Position numbers and translations under genes: made by a program. A stretch of DNA of 41,761 nt from Candidatus Uhrbacteria bacterium (GTDB lineage Bacteria > Patescibacteriota > Patescibacteriia > UBA9934). The notes under the pieces are model-generated. The model worked only from the letters and a program-made list of their open reading frames with translations. It had not been told where the DNA came from and searched no databases. The stretch spans positions 1 through 41,761 of the forward strand of contig CALRHV010000008.1 of assembly GCA_943359525.1 (NCBI GenBank), written 5' to 3'. This document shows positions 39,925 to 41,761 of the stretch, piece by piece (positions within the stretch are counted from its first letter, which is position 1; each line of letters begins with the position of its first letter).

Positions 39925-40968
39925 ATGCCAACCTATTCCTGGGAAAAATCGATGAAAAAGAAGGGGTCAGGTCTTTACCTTTCACTTTTTATCGTCGCCT
40001 TCGTTGTTTTTGGCATTGGTCGATTCGCGTATTCCGCGTGGTTTGCAGCTCCGACCAACGGCACTCCTGAGGTAAATATCACTGTAGTTGAGGGTGAGCG
40101 TTTCTTTGCCGTTGCCAACGATCTTGAAGATCGTGGCGTTGTCAGTGCGTTTTGGCTTCGCGCGTATGTGAAATTCTTTGACGACGCCACAGTGTATCCC
40201 GGCGACTACGTTTTTATTCCTGGCTCGAGTTACGCCAGTATCATGGCCGTGCTTCATCAGGTTGAATCGCACGTGGAGCGTATCACCATTCCGGAAGGAT
40301 ATTCTCTTGCCGATATTGGTGTTCGTGTCCATAAATATCTTCCGAGCATTACCATCGAGGAATGGAACAGCGCGGTCGGAGTGGGCGGAACGGCATCAGC
40401 ACACCCATTTGTTGCGGCATCGATGAAGCCGAGTGACGTCGATCTTGAAGGCTATCTCTTTCCCGACACGTACGAATTTTCTCGGGACGCCACAGCGGAT
40501 GACATTGCGAACATCATGATCGATACGATGAAGAGTCGTATCGACGATCTCGGCGCTCCGACTGGTGACGCGGCGGGGTTCTCAACTCACGACATGCTTA
40601 CGCTGGCATCGATCGTGGAAAAAGAAGTGCGTAAGCCGGAAACCATGAACAACGTTGCGGATATTTTCCTAAAGCGCATCGCAATCAATATGGCGCTGCA
40701 GTCAGACGCCACAATCAATTACATCATCGACGGCGACAATCCAAGCCCGCTGTATTCCGATCTTGAGGTTGATTCGCCGTACAACACGTACAAGAACCCC
40801 GGCCTTCCACCAGGCCCAATCTCGGCACCAGGCCTGAACGCACTCACCGCCGTGTTTCACCCAACGCATAATGATTACTATTATTTCCTTACAACGGACG
40901 AGGGCGATATCTACTACGCAAAAACGTATAACCAGCACTTGGTGAATAAGGCGAATCACCTCAAATAA
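39925..40968 (+). CDS. mltG: Endolytic murein transglycosylase MltG
   Basis: A 347-residue membrane-anchored lytic transglycosylase (YceG family) that cleaves nascent glycan strands and helps end their synthesis. A transmembrane helix (about 18-36) and a LysM-like subdomain precede the catalytic domain with LEGYLFPDTYE, the catalytic Glu in ASIVEKE, LQSDATINY, SPYNTY and GLPPGPISAPG, all diagnostic. The start may instead be ATG 39952 (MKKKGSG), directly before the helix. Confidence 0.94.
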   Translation: MPTYSWEKSMKKKGSGLYLSLFIVAFVVFGIGRFAYSAWFAAPTNGTPEVNITVVEGERFFAVANDLEDRGVVSAFWLRAYVKFFDDATVYPGDYVFIPGSSYASIMAVLHQVESHVERITIPEGYSLADIGVRVHKYLPSITIEEWNSAVGVGGTASAHPFVAASMKPSDVDLEGYLFPDTYEFSRDATADDIANIMIDTMKSRIDDLGAPTGDAAGFSTHDMLTLASIVEKEVRKPETMNNVADIFLKRIAINMALQSDATINYIIDGDNPSPLYSDLEVDSPYNTYKNPGLPPGPISAPGLNALTAVFHPTHNDYYYFLTTDEGDIYYAKTYNQHLVNKANHLK

Positions 40969-40973
40969 TCTTT

Positions 40974-41761
40974 ATGTTTACGATGCTCTTCACGATTGTT
41001 GGTTTGGCGGCGTTCGAAATTGTTTCCAGCATCGACAACGCGGTGATTAACGCCGAGGTGCTACAGACGATGAGCCCCAAAGCGCGAAAGTGGTTTTTGC
41101 TTTGGGGAATGCTTTTCGCCGTTGTGGCAGTTCGTGGCTTGCTCCCATGGTTGATTGTGTGGGGCGTGATGCCAGACTTGGGCCCTGTTGGCGCGCTCAT
41201 GTCCACCATGAGCAGCGATCCGTTGGTGCATCTTGCGGTGGAGAAAGCTGCTCCGGTGTTGTTTGCAGGCGGTGGCACGTTCTTACTCTTCCTATTCTTC
41301 CACTGGTTGTTCCTTGAAGAAAAACACTTCGGCCTTCCGCATGAACGATTCTTTGCGCGACAAGGTTTGTGGTTCTACGCTGTGGTTTCGATTCTTTTGG
41401 CATTCATTGTATGGACGTCGCTCTCCATTGAGCCATTTATGGCCTTTGGTGCCGTGATTGGTTCAACCGCATTCTTCATTACCCACGGATTCAAAGACAA
41501 CGCCGAGCGTGCAGAAAAAGAACTCCTCTCCGGCAACACCAAGCGCAGCGACGTGAGCAAGATTCTCTATCTTGAAGCCATCGACACCACCTTCTCCATC
41601 GACGGTGTGTTAGGTGCTTTTGCCTTCACCCTTTCCGTTCCTCTTATTTTGATTGGCAACGGCATCGGTGCGCTTGTGGTGCGCCAACTCACCGTAAGCA
41701 ACATCGAAACGATTAAAAAGTACATCTACCTCAAAAACGGCGCGATGTACTCACTTCTCAT
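40974..41761 (+). CDS. DUF475-family membrane protein (partial)
   Basis: An open frame from ATG 40974 runs past the window end, so at least 262 residues are seen; it is missing from the ORF track because it has no stop here. The protein is polytopic and belongs to the DUF475/TerC-like group: SSIDNAVINAEVLQTM near the start, FKDNAERAEKEL, and the hallmark YLEAIDTTFSIDGVLGAFAFT followed by GIGALVVRQLTV. Acidic residues in the two matching helices suggest ion binding, but the role is not established. It follows mltG by five bases. Confidence 0.85.
   Translation, partial: MFTMLFTIVGLAAFEIVSSIDNAVINAEVLQTMSPKARKWFLLWGMLFAVVAVRGLLPWLIVWGVMPDLGPVGALMSTMSSDPLVHLAVEKAAPVLFAGGGTFLLFLFFHWLFLEEKHFGLPHERFFARQGLWFYAVVSILLAFIVWTSLSIEPFMAFGAVIGSTAFFITHGFKDNAERAEKELLSGNTKRSDVSKILYLEAIDTTFSIDGVLGAFAFTLSVPLILIGNGIGALVVRQLTVSNIETIKKYIYLKNGAMYSLL

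Noticed and set aside
1-41761. CRISPR array, rRNA genes or alternative genetic code
   Set aside because: No regularly spaced direct repeats or rRNA-like sequence were seen. TGA ends many clear genes (murE-like, gpmI, nth), so the standard bacterial code applies.

Overview
The window looks like a chromosomal segment of a small-genome bacterium, most likely a member of the Candidate Phyla Radiation (Patescibacteria). This is inferred from gene content: minimal cell-envelope genes, a shortened UvrC, an mraZ-rsmH-ftsL remnant of the dcw cluster, a large secreted surface protein and many small unrecognised proteins. TGA is used as a normal stop and I saw no recoding. I cannot place it below phylum level without searches. 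There is no rRNA and no CRISPR array.

Layout. 1-1.4 kb: a phage-type tyrosine integrase next to tRNA-Lys, possibly the edge of an integrated element that continues to the left. 1.4-8.9 kb: a P-type cation ATPase, then an envelope cluster (murD, a murE-like ligase, a PH-domain membrane protein, an FtsB/DivIC-like protein, a PpiC-type foldase). 8.9-9.2 kb: tRNA-Gly and tRNA-Thr separated by a long hairpin. 9.3-11.9 kb: a secreted protein and ftsE-ftsX. 11.9-17 kb: several GC-rich orphan genes, a HExxH lipoprotein, tRNA-Gln, a DUF362 protein and a NadM-like nucleotidyltransferase. 17-23 kb: slipin, gpsA, an HtrA protease, a Gmad2-GerMN protein, HU, an LCP-family enzyme and a probable structured non-coding RNA. 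23.3-26.2 kb: a GIY-YIG mobile element and the dnaB-ybaB-recR unit. 26.3-31 kb: an amino-acid permease, an ORF-less inverted-repeat element, uvrC and a 2-oxoglutarate oxygenase. 31-41.8 kb: mraZ-rsmH-ftsL, gpmI, a second GIY-YIG element, nth, a PAP2 phosphatase, a surface protein, a sugar-nucleotide transferase, mltG and a DUF475 membrane protein cut by the window end.

How it fits together. Much of the window serves the envelope: peptidoglycan precursor ligases, LCP attachment, MltG, a lipid phosphatase, FtsEX/FtsL/FtsB-like division proteins, HtrA and PpiC quality control, and a surface protein. DNA maintenance forms a second theme (DnaB, YbaB, RecR, UvrC, Nth, HU).

Two styles of gene expression are visible. 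Many housekeeping genes have a -10 box only 6-10 bases before the start codon, implying leaderless mRNAs. A separate set of GC-rich orphan genes has Shine-Dalgarno sites, mostly recognisable sigma70-type promoters, and GC-rich terminators, two of which are nearly identical.

The most notable non-genic features are: a hairpin element beside tRNA genes, found twice, with compensatory base-pair changes between copies; two GIY-YIG nuclease elements with perfect terminal inverted repeats plus nuclease-free relatives; an unassigned structured RNA with its own promoter and terminator; and three further dispersed repeat families.
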